The notes under the pieces were generated by a model. The model had not been told where the DNA came from and made no database searches. It worked only from the letters and a program-made list of their open reading frames with translations. Position numbers and translations under genes: made by a program. 22,595 bases of DNA from Candidatus Levyibacteriota bacterium. Lineage in GTDB: Bacteria; Patescibacteria; Microgenomatia; Levybacterales; UBA12049. Below, piece by piece: positions 1 through 7,113 of the stretch (its first letter is position 1; each line of letters opens with the position of its first letter). The stretch is taken from positions 1 to 22,595 of the forward strand of contig JACPGP010000026.1 of the NCBI GenBank assembly GCA_016182425.1, written 5' to 3'.

Positions 1-167
1 GCACTTTTTGCAAACGATAACGTTTTTTCTCCAAGTAAGTAATCAAATGCTTCTCCTCTACCATGAGCAATCAGACCACCAAATGAGCTAATACCCATTA
101 TCACGCCTTTTTCCAATTGCTCTCTGGTTTTTAGCGATATATATCGTGGATGAGAACGTGGAATCAT
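1..167 (-). CDS. Archaeal-type phosphopantothenate synthetase (4-phosphopantoate--beta-alanine ligase), 5' part, runs off the left edge
   Basis: Only the first 55 codons are in the window. The N-terminus reads MIPRSHPRYISL, then a GLIAHGRGEAFDYLLGE segment, which I recognise from the archaeal phosphopantothenate synthetase family (COG1701). That enzyme joins 4-phosphopantoate to beta-alanine using ATP, replacing bacterial PanC plus pantothenate kinase. The ATG overlaps the stop of the upstream pantoate kinase gene (ATGA), so the two are probably translated together. The pairing of kinase and synthetase supports both calls. The protein continues beyond base 1, so its length and C-terminus cannot be judged. 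A family member in a genome with bacterial promoters is unusual and suggests old or recent transfer from archaea. Confidence 0.87.
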   Translation of the reverse strand, partial: MIPRSHPRYISLKTREQLEKGVIMGISSFGGLIAHGRGEAFDYLLGEKTLSFAKS

Positions 168-1000
168 AACAATGTTGCTCCTTTGTCAGATAGAAAAAAT
201 TTTGTTGATCCAGGAAACGATGTCTCACTTACTACTGCATTACCTAAAATAATCATGGAGGCTTTTCCTCTCCTTTTTTCGATTTGCTCAATCGTATTTT
301 TGACATCTCTGTCCATAAGCAAACCGCTTTCTGTGACGAATTGTTTTGAAATAGAAAAAATATCTCCTAGTGTTAGGGTGTTTTTTTTGCGGAGTTCATT
401 CCCTATGTTCACAAGCGCTTTTGTGGCAGCAGTTTTAACACGGCTAATTACCTTATTATTGCTCAAAATACTTTTTGTCGAAAGAGGAGAAAATACTCGG
501 CAAAAAACAACTTTTTCTTTCAGAGTAATTTTTCTGACAGAAAAATATGAACTTGGTTTTATTTTAAGAAGAGCTCCGCCAAAAAACTGATTCGTAACAT
601 CTCCCAGTCCGGTTTTGTTTTTCACCTCTTGTGTATGGGCAATAATAGCTAGTTCTCTTTTTGATTTTTTAAGAGCTAATAGTTTATTTATTGCATAGGC
701 GGTCGCCAAGGCGCTTGCTCCGCTTATGCCAAATCCGCAGCCCAATGGAAATTTTGTCTCTATTGTAATAAGGAGATTTTCATTGGTAAGCGCACGCAAA
801 ACATCAAACACTGTCTGTATGTCTATTTTTTTTCTATTAAACAACGTTTCTGTTTTTTTTGAGTTTTTTACTGTCACAACAACACCTTCTAACAAGGTAA
901 ATCCTAGTCCCAGCGAACCGCTCCAGCGTGAAGTTTCACCTTTGTGGGGTTTAAAAATAAGACTAATATTTGCCGGCGCAAATGCACTAACACTTTTCAT
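164..1000 (-). CDS. Pantoate kinase, GHMP superfamily (archaeal type)
   Basis: This 278-residue protein should phosphorylate pantoate to 4-phosphopantoate, the first step of the archaeal CoA route. It shows the GHMP layout: an N-terminal AFAPANISLIF strand, a GSLGLGFTL segment near residue 30, the ATP-binding loop PLGCGFGISGASAL near residues 85-98, and KTGLGDV near residues 132-138, a signature of the archaeal pantoate kinase group (COG1829). The length fits that family. The ATG overlaps the end of coaBC and the stop overlaps the next gene, giving a tightly coupled three-gene CoA operon. The archaeal-type synthetase directly downstream makes pantoate a much likelier substrate than mevalonate or homoserine. 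Confidence 0.85.
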   Translation of the reverse strand: MKSVSAFAPANISLIFKPHKGETSRWSGSLGLGFTLLEGVVVTVKNSKKTETLFNRKKIDIQTVFDVLRALTNENLLITIETKFPLGCGFGISGASALATAYAINKLLALKKSKRELAIIAHTQEVKNKTGLGDVTNQFFGGALLKIKPSSYFSVRKITLKEKVVFCRVFSPLSTKSILSNNKVISRVKTAATKALVNIGNELRKKNTLTLGDIFSISKQFVTESGLLMDRDVKNTIEQIEKRRGKASMIILGNAVVSETSFPGSTKFFLSDKGATLL

Positions 1001-2178
1001 GTAAGAAGAAATGACACTAACTCTTCTGCAACTTCGCGTTTTGAGCGTAAAGAAATGTTCTTTTTCTCACCAGTTTTTTTTATAACAATAACTTCGTTGT
1101 CATCGGCCAAAAACCCCCGATCGGGTTTACTAACATCATTGATAACAATCGCATCTGCATTGTTTTCTTTTATTTTTTCTGAATCTCCCCATACAGCCTT
1201 AAAAACAACAAGTTTTATCTTTGGATGCCATTTTTTTATTTCTGCAATGATTTTTTTCCGAGGAGTTAGTTTCAAGACAATATCCTTTTTACTATCTAAT
1301 TTTCCTTTCTTTTTGCTAGCAACTTTAAAATCAGAAACTGCAGCTGTTTGAAACAAAACATCATATTTTTTAACTTCTCGCTCGAGAATTTCTAAAAGTT
1401 GGTCTGCTGTTTCAAAAAGTATTTGCTTGATATCATAACGGGTAGATACCGAAGTTTTTGAACGCACTAAAAGCACTTCTGCTCCTTGCAAAAAACATGT
1501 TTCTGCGATTGCTATTCCCATCTTTCCCGAACTCTTATTAGTAATGAATCGAACACCATCAATTGGTTCTTTTGTTCCCCCTGCAGTGACAATAATTTTT
1601 TTCCCCAAAAGTTTTGATGTCTTCTTAAGTAATCGCATGATTTCTTTATGAATCTCTACAACTTTTGGCAATCTCCCTTTCCCTTCATATCCACATGCAA
1701 GACTACCCTCATCAGGTTCAATGACAACTATCCCTCGCTTTTGAAGTGTCGAAATATTCTCCACAACTGCAGGATGTTGCCACATGTGTACATTCATGGA
1801 TGGAAAAACAACAATAGGTGCTTGGGTTGCTAACGCAAAGGTAGTTAAAAAATCATCGGCAATGCCATTTGCCATCTTTCCTACAATATTTGCAGTTGCA
1901 GGCGCGATAACAACTACATCTGCTTTATCCGCCAAATCAATATGATCAACATAGCGATTTTTAAGAATATCTTTGTAATTAAATCCTTTTTCAAACACCT
2001 CTGTATACACTTTATTGTTTGATGCTTTCTCAAATTCTTTTTTGGAAACCATTTCTGTGGCATGCTTTGTCATCACCACAAGCACATTTGCATCCTGTGT
2101 AAGCAGTGTTATAAGATCCAACATCTTATACGCGGCAATGCCGCTTGTTATTCCCACAATTACAGTTTTATTCTTCAC
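997..2178 (-). CDS. coaBC: Bifunctional phosphopantothenoylcysteine decarboxylase / phosphopantothenate--cysteine ligase
   Basis: The 393-residue protein has both CoaBC halves. The flavoprotein CoaC domain begins with VGITSGIAAYK, has the catalytic His in DHIDLA (about residue 79), the PSMN flavin/substrate motif (126-129) and the active-site Cys in ACGYEGKGRLP (162). The CoaB ligase domain starts at about residue 193 with KKIIVTAGGTKEPIDGVRFI. It turns 4'-phosphopantothenate plus cysteine into 4'-phosphopantetheine, so it follows the two archaeal-type genes in the pathway although it comes first in the operon. The start is GTG at 2178; the nearby ATG at 2180 is followed at once by a stop and cannot be used. 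Length and motifs look complete. Confidence 0.95.
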   Translation of the reverse strand: MKNKTVIVGITSGIAAYKMLDLITLLTQDANVLVVMTKHATEMVSKKEFEKASNNKVYTEVFEKGFNYKDILKNRYVDHIDLADKADVVVIAPATANIVGKMANGIADDFLTTFALATQAPIVVFPSMNVHMWQHPAVVENISTLQKRGIVVIEPDEGSLACGYEGKGRLPKVVEIHKEIMRLLKKTSKLLGKKIIVTAGGTKEPIDGVRFITNKSSGKMGIAIAETCFLQGAEVLLVRSKTSVSTRYDIKQILFETADQLLEILEREVKKYDVLFQTAAVSDFKVASKKKGKLDSKKDIVLKLTPRKKIIAEIKKWHPKIKLVVFKAVWGDSEKIKENNADAIVINDVSKPDRGFLADDNEVIVIKKTGEKKNISLRSKREVAEELVSFLLT

Positions 2179-2192
2179 ATTTGAGTTCGCCT

Positions 2193-2201
2193 ATTGTACC
2201 A
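2193..2201 (-). promoter_or_regulatory. coaBC: Predicted extended -10 promoter of the coaBC operon
   Basis: On the minus strand the sequence reads TGGTACAAT, an extended -10 element (TGn plus TACAAT), 14 nt before the GTG start. No good -35 is seen at 17-18 bp. The predicted transcript would begin about 8 nt before the start codon. It faces away from the purA promoter within a 71-bp intergenic region. Confidence 0.5.
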
Positions 2202-2209
2202 CTTGCGCC

Positions 2210-2238
2210 TTGATTTTTCCTATTTCCCCCTATACAAT
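2210..2238 (+). promoter_or_regulatory. purA: Predicted sigma-70 promoter of purA, nearly leaderless
   Basis: TTGATT (2210-2215) and TACAAT (2233-2238) are separated by 17 bp. Transcription would start near 2245, leaving about 5 nt before the ATG at 2250. The AAGG next to the start is too close to work as a normal Shine-Dalgarno site. Confidence 0.7.
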
Positions 2239-2249
2239 ACCTAAGGCCT

Positions 2250-3521
2250 ATGCCAGCAAGCCTTGTTATTGGAGCACAGTGGGGAGACGAGGGTAAGGGA
2301 AAGATAATTGACGTTATCGCCCAAAAAGCAGATTTTGTGATCCGCTACCACGGAGGCAACAACGCAGGCCACACCATTATTAACCAGTACGGCAAATTCG
2401 CCATGCATCTGGTGCCCTCCGGCATTTTCCACAAAAACACCATTGGCATTATTGCCAACGGCACAGTTTTAGACCTAGATGTCTTAGTTTCAGAAATTGA
2501 GATATTAAAAAAAGCCGGTGTCAACCTTAAAAATCGCCTGCTTATTTCTCCCCGTTGCCACCTGATTATGCCCTACCATCCCATTTTAGATAAAGTATAT
2601 GAAACTGCCAAAGGCAAGGGGAAAACTGGCACAACAGGCCGTGGCATAGGACCAGTCTATGCAGATAAAGTGAGTTACAATGGCATTCGGCTTTCTGACC
2701 TTGCCGATAAAAAGGTATTCCAAGAAAAGCTCAAGGTGCAGCTTGAGGTAAAAAATAAAATACTCAAAGCCCTTGGCGAAAAGCAACTTTTGCAAAAAAA
2801 GATAGAAGATAAGCTATTTGTTCTTTTTGAGAGAATTAAACCATTTGTTTTAGAGCCATATCCAGTTTTGCAAAATGCTTTACAAAAAAAGAAATTGCTT
2901 CTTTTTGAAGGCGCACAAGGCGTGTTTTTAGATAACGACTGGGGAACCTACCCCTTTGCTACTGCTTCAACAACACTCTCTGGCGGTATCACAGCAGGCG
3001 CAGGAGTTGCGCCAAAACACATTGCTCGGGTTATTGGCGTAGTTAAAGCATACACCACCCGTGTTGGTGATGGACCATTCCCTACAGAGCTTTTAGATAA
3101 AACTGGTGAAAGATTACGAGAAAAAGGTGGAGAGTTTGGCGCCACAACAGGAAGGCCCCGCAGATGCGGCTGGTTGGACACAGCCATACTTCGATTTGCA
3201 TCAGCGATAAATGGCTTTACCGATATTGCTATTACCAAACTTGATATTCTTGATGGATTTGACGAGATAAAGATTTGTACTGGCTATACACTAAATGGTA
3301 AAATAGTAGACTACTTTGACGGCGATACCTCCTTTTTTGCCAAAGTAAAACCTGTGTATAAGACAATGAAAGGATGGAAAAAGAAAGTTGCTGGCATTAC
3401 TCACTATGAAGACTTACCAAAAGAAGCAAAAACCTACATATCAGAAATCGAAAAACTTACTGGTATCAAAGTCTCCTACGTCTCCACCGGCGCAAAACGA
3501 CACGAAATTATTACCCGATAA
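2250..3521 (+). CDS. purA: Adenylosuccinate synthetase
   Basis: The 423-residue product condenses IMP with aspartate using GTP to give adenylosuccinate, the first step from IMP to AMP. The family P-loop GDEGKGK lies near residues 12-18, followed by RYHGGNNAGHT. Later come TGTTGRGIGP, FEGAQGVFLD, TTGRPRRCGWLD and a C-terminal VSYVSTGAKRHEII, all typical. Length is normal for the family. A consensus-like promoter lies directly upstream. The partner enzyme of the branch, purB, follows after one HAD gene. This gene is the first of the plus-strand purine run and is divergent from the CoA operon. Confidence 0.97.
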   Translation: MPASLVIGAQWGDEGKGKIIDVIAQKADFVIRYHGGNNAGHTIINQYGKFAMHLVPSGIFHKNTIGIIANGTVLDLDVLVSEIEILKKAGVNLKNRLLISPRCHLIMPYHPILDKVYETAKGKGKTGTTGRGIGPVYADKVSYNGIRLSDLADKKVFQEKLKVQLEVKNKILKALGEKQLLQKKIEDKLFVLFERIKPFVLEPYPVLQNALQKKKLLLFEGAQGVFLDNDWGTYPFATASTTLSGGITAGAGVAPKHIARVIGVVKAYTTRVGDGPFPTELLDKTGERLREKGGEFGATTGRPRRCGWLDTAILRFASAINGFTDIAITKLDILDGFDEIKICTGYTLNGKIVDYFDGDTSFFAKVKPVYKTMKGWKKKVAGITHYEDLPKEAKTYISEIEKLTGIKVSYVSTGAKRHEIITR

Positions 3522-3537
3522 TAAAAGATACAAAGCA

Positions 3538-4272
3538 TTGATTTTAGATGTTGACGGCACAATTATGCCAAATAGACGCAACGCCATGCCGTCACAAAAC
3601 GTTGTTAATACAATGGCTAAAGCAGGTAAAATTTTGCATGTGGGTATTGCAACAGCCAGGCCTCTTAAACATGTTGCTCATATCTTAAAGCACCTCAACC
3701 TCTCTGGATACTCCATTATCAATGGCGGCGCTCAAATTATTGACACAAAGTCAGAAAAAATCCTCTGGGAGCAACCAATAGAAAAGCAAGACATCCAAAA
3801 AGTCTCTGTTATACTGCAAAAATATGTCAAAGCTCCCTTTTACATTAACGATGGAACACATGATTTTATTATCCCAAAAGATGCTCTTCCGCAAAAAGCA
3901 TTACAAATGTATGTCAGTAACAAACTAACCAACATTCATGCAGACAGACTTGTTGAAAAGCTGTCACATATTTCAACAATTGCGGCGCACAAAGTCCCTT
4001 CCTGGGATATTGGCTATTTTGATGTTCTTATTTCTCATACTCTTGCCACCAAACAGCATGGAATTTTTGAAATTGCTAAATTGCTAGGTATTGAAACGCA
4101 TGATATGATTGGTGTAGGAGAGGGATATAATGACTTTCCACTTTTAATGGCCTGTGGGTTAAAAGTTGCTATGGGAAATGCTGTGCCAGAACTTAAAGAG
4201 ATTGCAGATTACGTAGCCCCACCTGTTGAAAAAGACGGCGTAGTTGACATTATTAACAAGTTTATCCTATAA
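3538..4272 (+). CDS. HAD-superfamily hydrolase, Cof/IIB-like phosphatase
   Basis: The protein is a HAD phosphatase with an IIB-type cap. It begins with the DxD motif in ILDVDGT, followed by TARPLKHV (motif II), a GGAQI cap segment, KQHGIFEIAK (motif III Lys) and GVGEGYNDFPLL (motif IV acidic residues). About 244 residues is normal for the group. The start is uncertain: no in-frame ATG lies between the purA stop and the DxD motif. The TTG at 3538 is the only standard start codon there, but it trims the usual first strand (RYKALIL), so a non-standard start or translation from within purA remains possible. It may act on a sugar or nucleotide phosphate; the substrate cannot be read from the sequence. 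Confidence 0.82.
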   Translation: MILDVDGTIMPNRRNAMPSQNVVNTMAKAGKILHVGIATARPLKHVAHILKHLNLSGYSIINGGAQIIDTKSEKILWEQPIEKQDIQKVSVILQKYVKAPFYINDGTHDFIIPKDALPQKALQMYVSNKLTNIHADRLVEKLSHISTIAAHKVPSWDIGYFDVLISHTLATKQHGIFEIAKLLGIETHDMIGVGEGYNDFPLLMACGLKVAMGNAVPELKEIADYVAPPVEKDGVVDIINKFIL

Positions 4273-4273
4273 T
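4244..4273 (+). promoter_or_regulatory. purB: Perfect-consensus sigma-70 promoter of purB, leaderless
   Basis: TTGACA (4244-4249) and TATAAT (4268-4273) match both consensus hexamers exactly with an 18-bp spacer. The promoter lies inside the last codons of the HAD gene, whose stop codon overlaps the -10 box. Only 6 nt separate the -10 from the purB ATG at 4280, so the predicted transcript starts on the start codon. Confidence 0.85.
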
Positions 4274-4279
4274 ATAAAT

Positions 4280-5668
4280 ATGGCTAGCTTCGATTACTCT
4301 ACTTTTCTTTCCCCTTTTACCTGGCGCTACGGGTCCGAACATTTGCGAAATATTTGGTCAGAAACCTACAAACGGAAACTCTGGAGACAAATTTGGATAG
4401 CACTTGCAAAAGCCCAACACCAACAAGGCTTAGTGACAAAAGAGGAACTTGATGATCTTATTGCTCATCAAGATAGTATTGATATTGAAAAATCGCAGAG
4501 AACAGAAAAAGAAATTCACCACGATTTAATGGCAGAAATTAAAGTATTTGCAACGCAGGCAAAAATAGGCGGAGGAAAAATTCATTTAGGAGCAACATCA
4601 ATGGATATCGAAGATAACGCTGATGCCATCCGTATCAAAGAATCTTTGCTTATTATTGAAGAAAAAATAAAAAAGCTCTTAGGCCTCTTTGCTAAAAAGA
4701 TAGAGATGTACAAAGATACTCCTTGCATGGGATATACACATCTTCAACCAGCTGAACCAACAACTCTTGGCTACAGATTTGCTTTCTATGCACAGGATTT
4801 ACTAAATGATCTTAAACTCCTTAGATTTGTATTAGGCCAACTTAAAGGAAAAGGCTTCAAAGGCGCTGTTGGAACTTCGGCGAGCTATACCAGCCTTCTC
4901 AATAAAGAAAAAGCAAAAGAAATGGAAAACGCAGTAATGCAAACACTTGGCATTGATGCAGTTACAATTGCTTCGCAGACTGCCCCTCGCAAACTTGAAT
5001 ATTTTGCCGCATCGGCACTTTCTTCAATTGCCCAATCTCTATATAAATTTGCCTTTGATGTACGAATTATGCAATCGCCAAATTTTGGTGAGTGGCAAGA
5101 ACCATTTGGCGCAAAACAAGTAGGATCTTCTGCCATGCCATTTAAGAAAAATCCAATAAAATCAGAACAGATTTGTTCATTGGCACGGCTTGTTTTCCAT
5201 TTAGCTGATGTATCCCGCGACAATGCCTCACATATGCTTTTGGAGCGAACACTTGATGATTCGGCAAACAGAAGAGTTTTTTTACCAGAAATGTTTCTGA
5301 GCGTTGACAGTATCCTTGAAAGCGCTACAAAAATTCTAGAAGGGTTAGTTATTAACGAAAAACAAATTGAAAAAAATCTTGAAAAATATGGCCCATTTGT
5401 TGCAACTGAAGCTATTATGATGGAGGCTGTAAAAAATGGTGCCAATCGGCAGGACATGCACGAGGCACTGCGAGATCTTTCTATGCAGGCATGGGAAGCA
5501 ATACAAAAAAGTGGGGAGAATCCGTTGACGAATTTACTTATTTCTGATACAAGAATAGCATCATTAATCAATACAAAAGAGCTCAAAACACTTCTTGATC
5601 CAAAAGCGCATATTGGCTTAGCAAAAGATGCTTGCGAACAACTGCTACAAGAACTAAAAAACATATGA
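4280..5668 (+). CDS. purB: Adenylosuccinate lyase
   Basis: This lyase removes fumarate from SAICAR and from adenylosuccinate, serving both the main purine pathway and the AMP branch. The 462-residue protein has the fumarase/aspartase-superfamily signature GSSAMPFKKNPIKSEQ, the catalytic-His region MGYTHLQPAEPTT and LGATSMDIEDNAD. I chose ATG 4280 rather than an upstream in-frame ATG at 4244: the latter lies in the promoter -35 box and adds 12 residues of HAD-gene shadow, whereas 4280 sits at the predicted transcription start. The stop overlaps the purE ATG (ATGA). Confidence 0.96.
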   Translation: MASFDYSTFLSPFTWRYGSEHLRNIWSETYKRKLWRQIWIALAKAQHQQGLVTKEELDDLIAHQDSIDIEKSQRTEKEIHHDLMAEIKVFATQAKIGGGKIHLGATSMDIEDNADAIRIKESLLIIEEKIKKLLGLFAKKIEMYKDTPCMGYTHLQPAEPTTLGYRFAFYAQDLLNDLKLLRFVLGQLKGKGFKGAVGTSASYTSLLNKEKAKEMENAVMQTLGIDAVTIASQTAPRKLEYFAASALSSIAQSLYKFAFDVRIMQSPNFGEWQEPFGAKQVGSSAMPFKKNPIKSEQICSLARLVFHLADVSRDNASHMLLERTLDDSANRRVFLPEMFLSVDSILESATKILEGLVINEKQIEKNLEKYGPFVATEAIMMEAVKNGANRQDMHEALRDLSMQAWEAIQKSGENPLTNLLISDTRIASLINTKELKTLLDPKAHIGLAKDACEQLLQELKNI

Positions 5669-6180
5669 ACAAAAAAGTTGCCATTATCGCTGCCTCGGAT
5701 TCAGATCTTCCAGTAATCGCTGAAGCAATCAAAGTGCTTGAGGAATTTGAAATCCCCTATGAAGTAACAATCTCATCAGCCCATAGGTCTCCCCAAAAAA
5801 CTGTCAATTTTGTTGAAAAAGCACATCGAAATGGTGTAAAAGTTATTATTGCTGGCGCATCACTGGCAGCACATTTAGCAGGCGTTGTTGCCTCGCACTT
5901 TCCTCTTCCTGTTATTGGTATACCTCTTAAAAGCGGTGCGCTTGAGGGAGTAGACGCGCTTTTATCTACCATGCAGATGCCTCCTGGAATTCCTGTGGCA
6001 ACAGTTGGCATTGACAATGCCAAAAACGCCGGTATTTTGGCTGTACAAATTTTAGCAACATCAGACAAAAACCTTGAAGAAAAACTCATTGCATACAAAA
6101 AGAAACAAGCAGAAACAATTAAACAAAAGTCAGAAAAGTTAGAAAAGGTCGGATATAAAAAATACCTTGAGGGAAAATGA
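5665..6180 (+). CDS. purE: PurE, N5-carboxyaminoimidazole ribonucleotide mutase / AIR carboxylase
   Basis: The 171-residue protein carries SDSDLPV near residues 11-17, ISSAHRSP near 37-43, AGASLAAHLAGVVA near 66-79 and the C-terminal region with MQMPPGIPVATVGI. These are class I features (SAHR-type), the class that normally takes N5-CAIR from PurK. No purK is present in the window. Either purK is elsewhere, or this PurE carboxylates AIR directly, as is thought for some archaeal class I-like enzymes. ATG 5665 overlaps the purB stop; the in-frame ATG further upstream at 5632 lies inside purB and is not supported. Confidence 0.93.
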   Translation: MNKKVAIIAASDSDLPVIAEAIKVLEEFEIPYEVTISSAHRSPQKTVNFVEKAHRNGVKVIIAGASLAAHLAGVVASHFPLPVIGIPLKSGALEGVDALLSTMQMPPGIPVATVGIDNAKNAGILAVQILATSDKNLEEKLIAYKKKQAETIKQKSEKLEKVGYKKYLEGK

Positions 6181-6197
6181 ATCAAAAAAATAAAAAT

Positions 6198-6299
6198 CTA
6201 CTTCTTTTTAGAGAATATGTAAAGCAAAGTAAAACTCAAAAGCAACAATCCTCCCGCAACCGTAGTAAGCAACCAATTTGTTATACCTATATCGCTCAT
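6198..6299 (-). CDS. 33-residue single-pass membrane peptide, function unknown
   Basis: This is a very small reading frame with no recognised family. It begins MSDIGITNW, has one hydrophobic segment at about residues 10-29 (rich in Leu, with a Gly-Gly) and ends in SKKK, a positive tail expected to stay in the cytoplasm. Its ATG overlaps the stop of the upstream 67-residue gene (ATGA), the same coupling used throughout this window, and both encode membrane segments. A T-rich stretch follows the stop. The coupling and the clean membrane profile make a chance frame unlikely. It may form a complex with its neighbour; that is inference. Confidence 0.6.
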   Translation of the reverse strand: MSDIGITNWLLTTVAGGLLLLSFTLLYIFSKKK

Positions 6300-6499
6300 A
6301 ACTTCCCTTTCTCGGCAAAAATTATTGACAAAAACCAGAAGCCTCCTGCAAATCCTAACTCTAAAATTACCACAAAAAGTTTATCTATGTCAATTGACAA
6401 GACTACAATCGCTGCCACAAAAATTCCAAAAAATACTTGTGCGATATCGGTGCAAATTGATGCTAGCATCCTACATTTCGATTTGGTAAGTCGCCACAT
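6296..6499 (-). CDS. 67-residue two-pass membrane protein, function unknown
   Basis: The frame encodes MWRLTKSK followed by two hydrophobic segments, at about residues 13-35 (ICTDIAQVFFGIFVAAIVVL) and 41-61 (LFVVILELGFAGGFWFLSII), joined by a short acidic turn (DIDK) and ending in AEKGKL. I recognise no family. It is supported by a promoter with consensus TTGACA and TATTAT at 18-bp spacing whose start point falls at the ATG, and by an ATGA overlap with a second membrane-peptide gene. It runs opposite to the flanking purine genes and fills the only sizeable gap in the plus-strand run. The plus-strand frame over the same bases looks like its low-complexity shadow. Confidence 0.68.
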   Translation of the reverse strand: MWRLTKSKCRMLASICTDIAQVFFGIFVAAIVVLSIDIDKLFVVILELGFAGGFWFLSIIFAEKGKL

Positions 6500-6511
6500 A
6501 TCATCTATAAT
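6483..6511 (+). promoter_or_regulatory. Possible promoter for the HD-protein/purCF operon
   Basis: TTGGTA (6483-6488) and TATAAT (6506-6511) are 17 bp apart. The transcript would begin near 6518, about 23 nt before the ATG at 6541, the longest leader predicted here. The -10 box is shared with the minus-strand promoter. No Shine-Dalgarno sequence is seen. Confidence 0.45.
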
Positions 6512-6536
6512 AACTTCTCTATTTATCTTGTGTCAA
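6507..6536 (-). promoter_or_regulatory. Consensus promoter of the small membrane-protein pair, leaderless
   Basis: On the minus strand TTGACA (6536-6531) and TATTAT (6512-6507) are separated by 18 bp. Seven bases lie between the -10 and the ATG at 6499, so transcription should begin at or next to the start codon. The -35 box lies just upstream of the ATG of the plus-strand HD gene. Confidence 0.75.
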
Positions 6537-6540
6537 TTTT

Positions 6541-7113
6541 ATGAAAAGCAAGCTTAAAGATTTTCACCACTACAAAGGGAGTGGCTTAACGCGGTTTGAA
6601 AAAGTAGAAAAAAAAGTCATAGAACACATCCTGTCCACAAAAATTCCAGACCAGAACAGAGAAGATTCACAAACATTTGAATTTTTACATGCATCAGGTT
6701 GTATGCAGGTTGGTAAGATATTAGCACAAAAGAGAAACTTAGATGTTAATCTGGCAGGCACTGCGTGTGTCTTACATGACATTTTTGTCATTATCAATGG
6801 CACATATAAAAATCACGGAATTGAGGGTGCAGCAATTGCCGAAAAAATTCTAAGAGAAATTGGTGGATTTCCCGAAGAAGAGATACGAATAATTACTCAA
6901 GCGGTTGCGCACCACAGCGAAAAAGAAGTAAAAAGTAATGATCCATACACAGAGCTTGTCAAAGATGCCGATGTCTTTGAAAACTCCCTCTACAAAAATG
7001 CAGAAGGATTCTATCGAATCCACAAACCACCTCATATTTTTCAAAAGTATGTGAAAAGAATTATAAAAGTACGCAATGAACTTAATCTGCCAGAGAAGCC
7101 AATTTTTCAATGA
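6541..7113 (+). CDS. HD-domain phosphohydrolase-like protein
   Basis: This 190-residue protein has the metal-binding pattern of HD domains: His50 in FEFLHASG, His79-Asp80 in CVLHDIF, a His pair at 124-125 in AVAHHSEKE, and Asp142/Asp144 in VKDADVFEN. HD proteins usually cleave phosphate esters of nucleotides. Its place at the head of a unit leading to purC and purF, and coupling by ATGA to the swivelling-His protein, suggest a nucleotide-related role, but no substrate can be assigned. There is no Shine-Dalgarno sequence before the ATG. The C-terminus (about residues 155-190) is basic and of unknown function. Confidence 0.8.
   Translation: MKSKLKDFHHYKGSGLTRFEKVEKKVIEHILSTKIPDQNREDSQTFEFLHASGCMQVGKILAQKRNLDVNLAGTACVLHDIFVIINGTYKNHGIEGAAIAEKILREIGGFPEEEIRIITQAVAHHSEKEVKSNDPYTELVKDADVFENSLYKNAEGFYRIHKPPHIFQKYVKRIIKVRNELNLPEKPIFQ

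Noticed and set aside
150..590. 146-codon plus-strand frame opposite the pantoate kinase gene.
   Set aside because: The minus strand has the conserved GHMP kinase with operon overlaps on both sides; this frame has no support.
1..2178. Archaeal origin of the whole window because of the CoA genes.
   Set aside because: Promoters are of bacterial -35/-10 type at the expected spacing; no archaeal TATA/BRE layout was seen, and the PurE, PurN and toxin-antitoxin genes look bacterial.
4885..5664. 259-codon minus-strand frame opposite purB.
   Set aside because: Cys/Ser-rich shadow of the purB coding strand, with no recognisable motif.
6177..6557. Plus-strand 126-codon frame overlapping the purE stop by ATGA.
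   Set aside because: Its product is low-complexity (Lys, Gln, Asn, Ser, Thr rich) with no domain, while the minus strand over the same bases has two membrane-protein frames with their own promoter.
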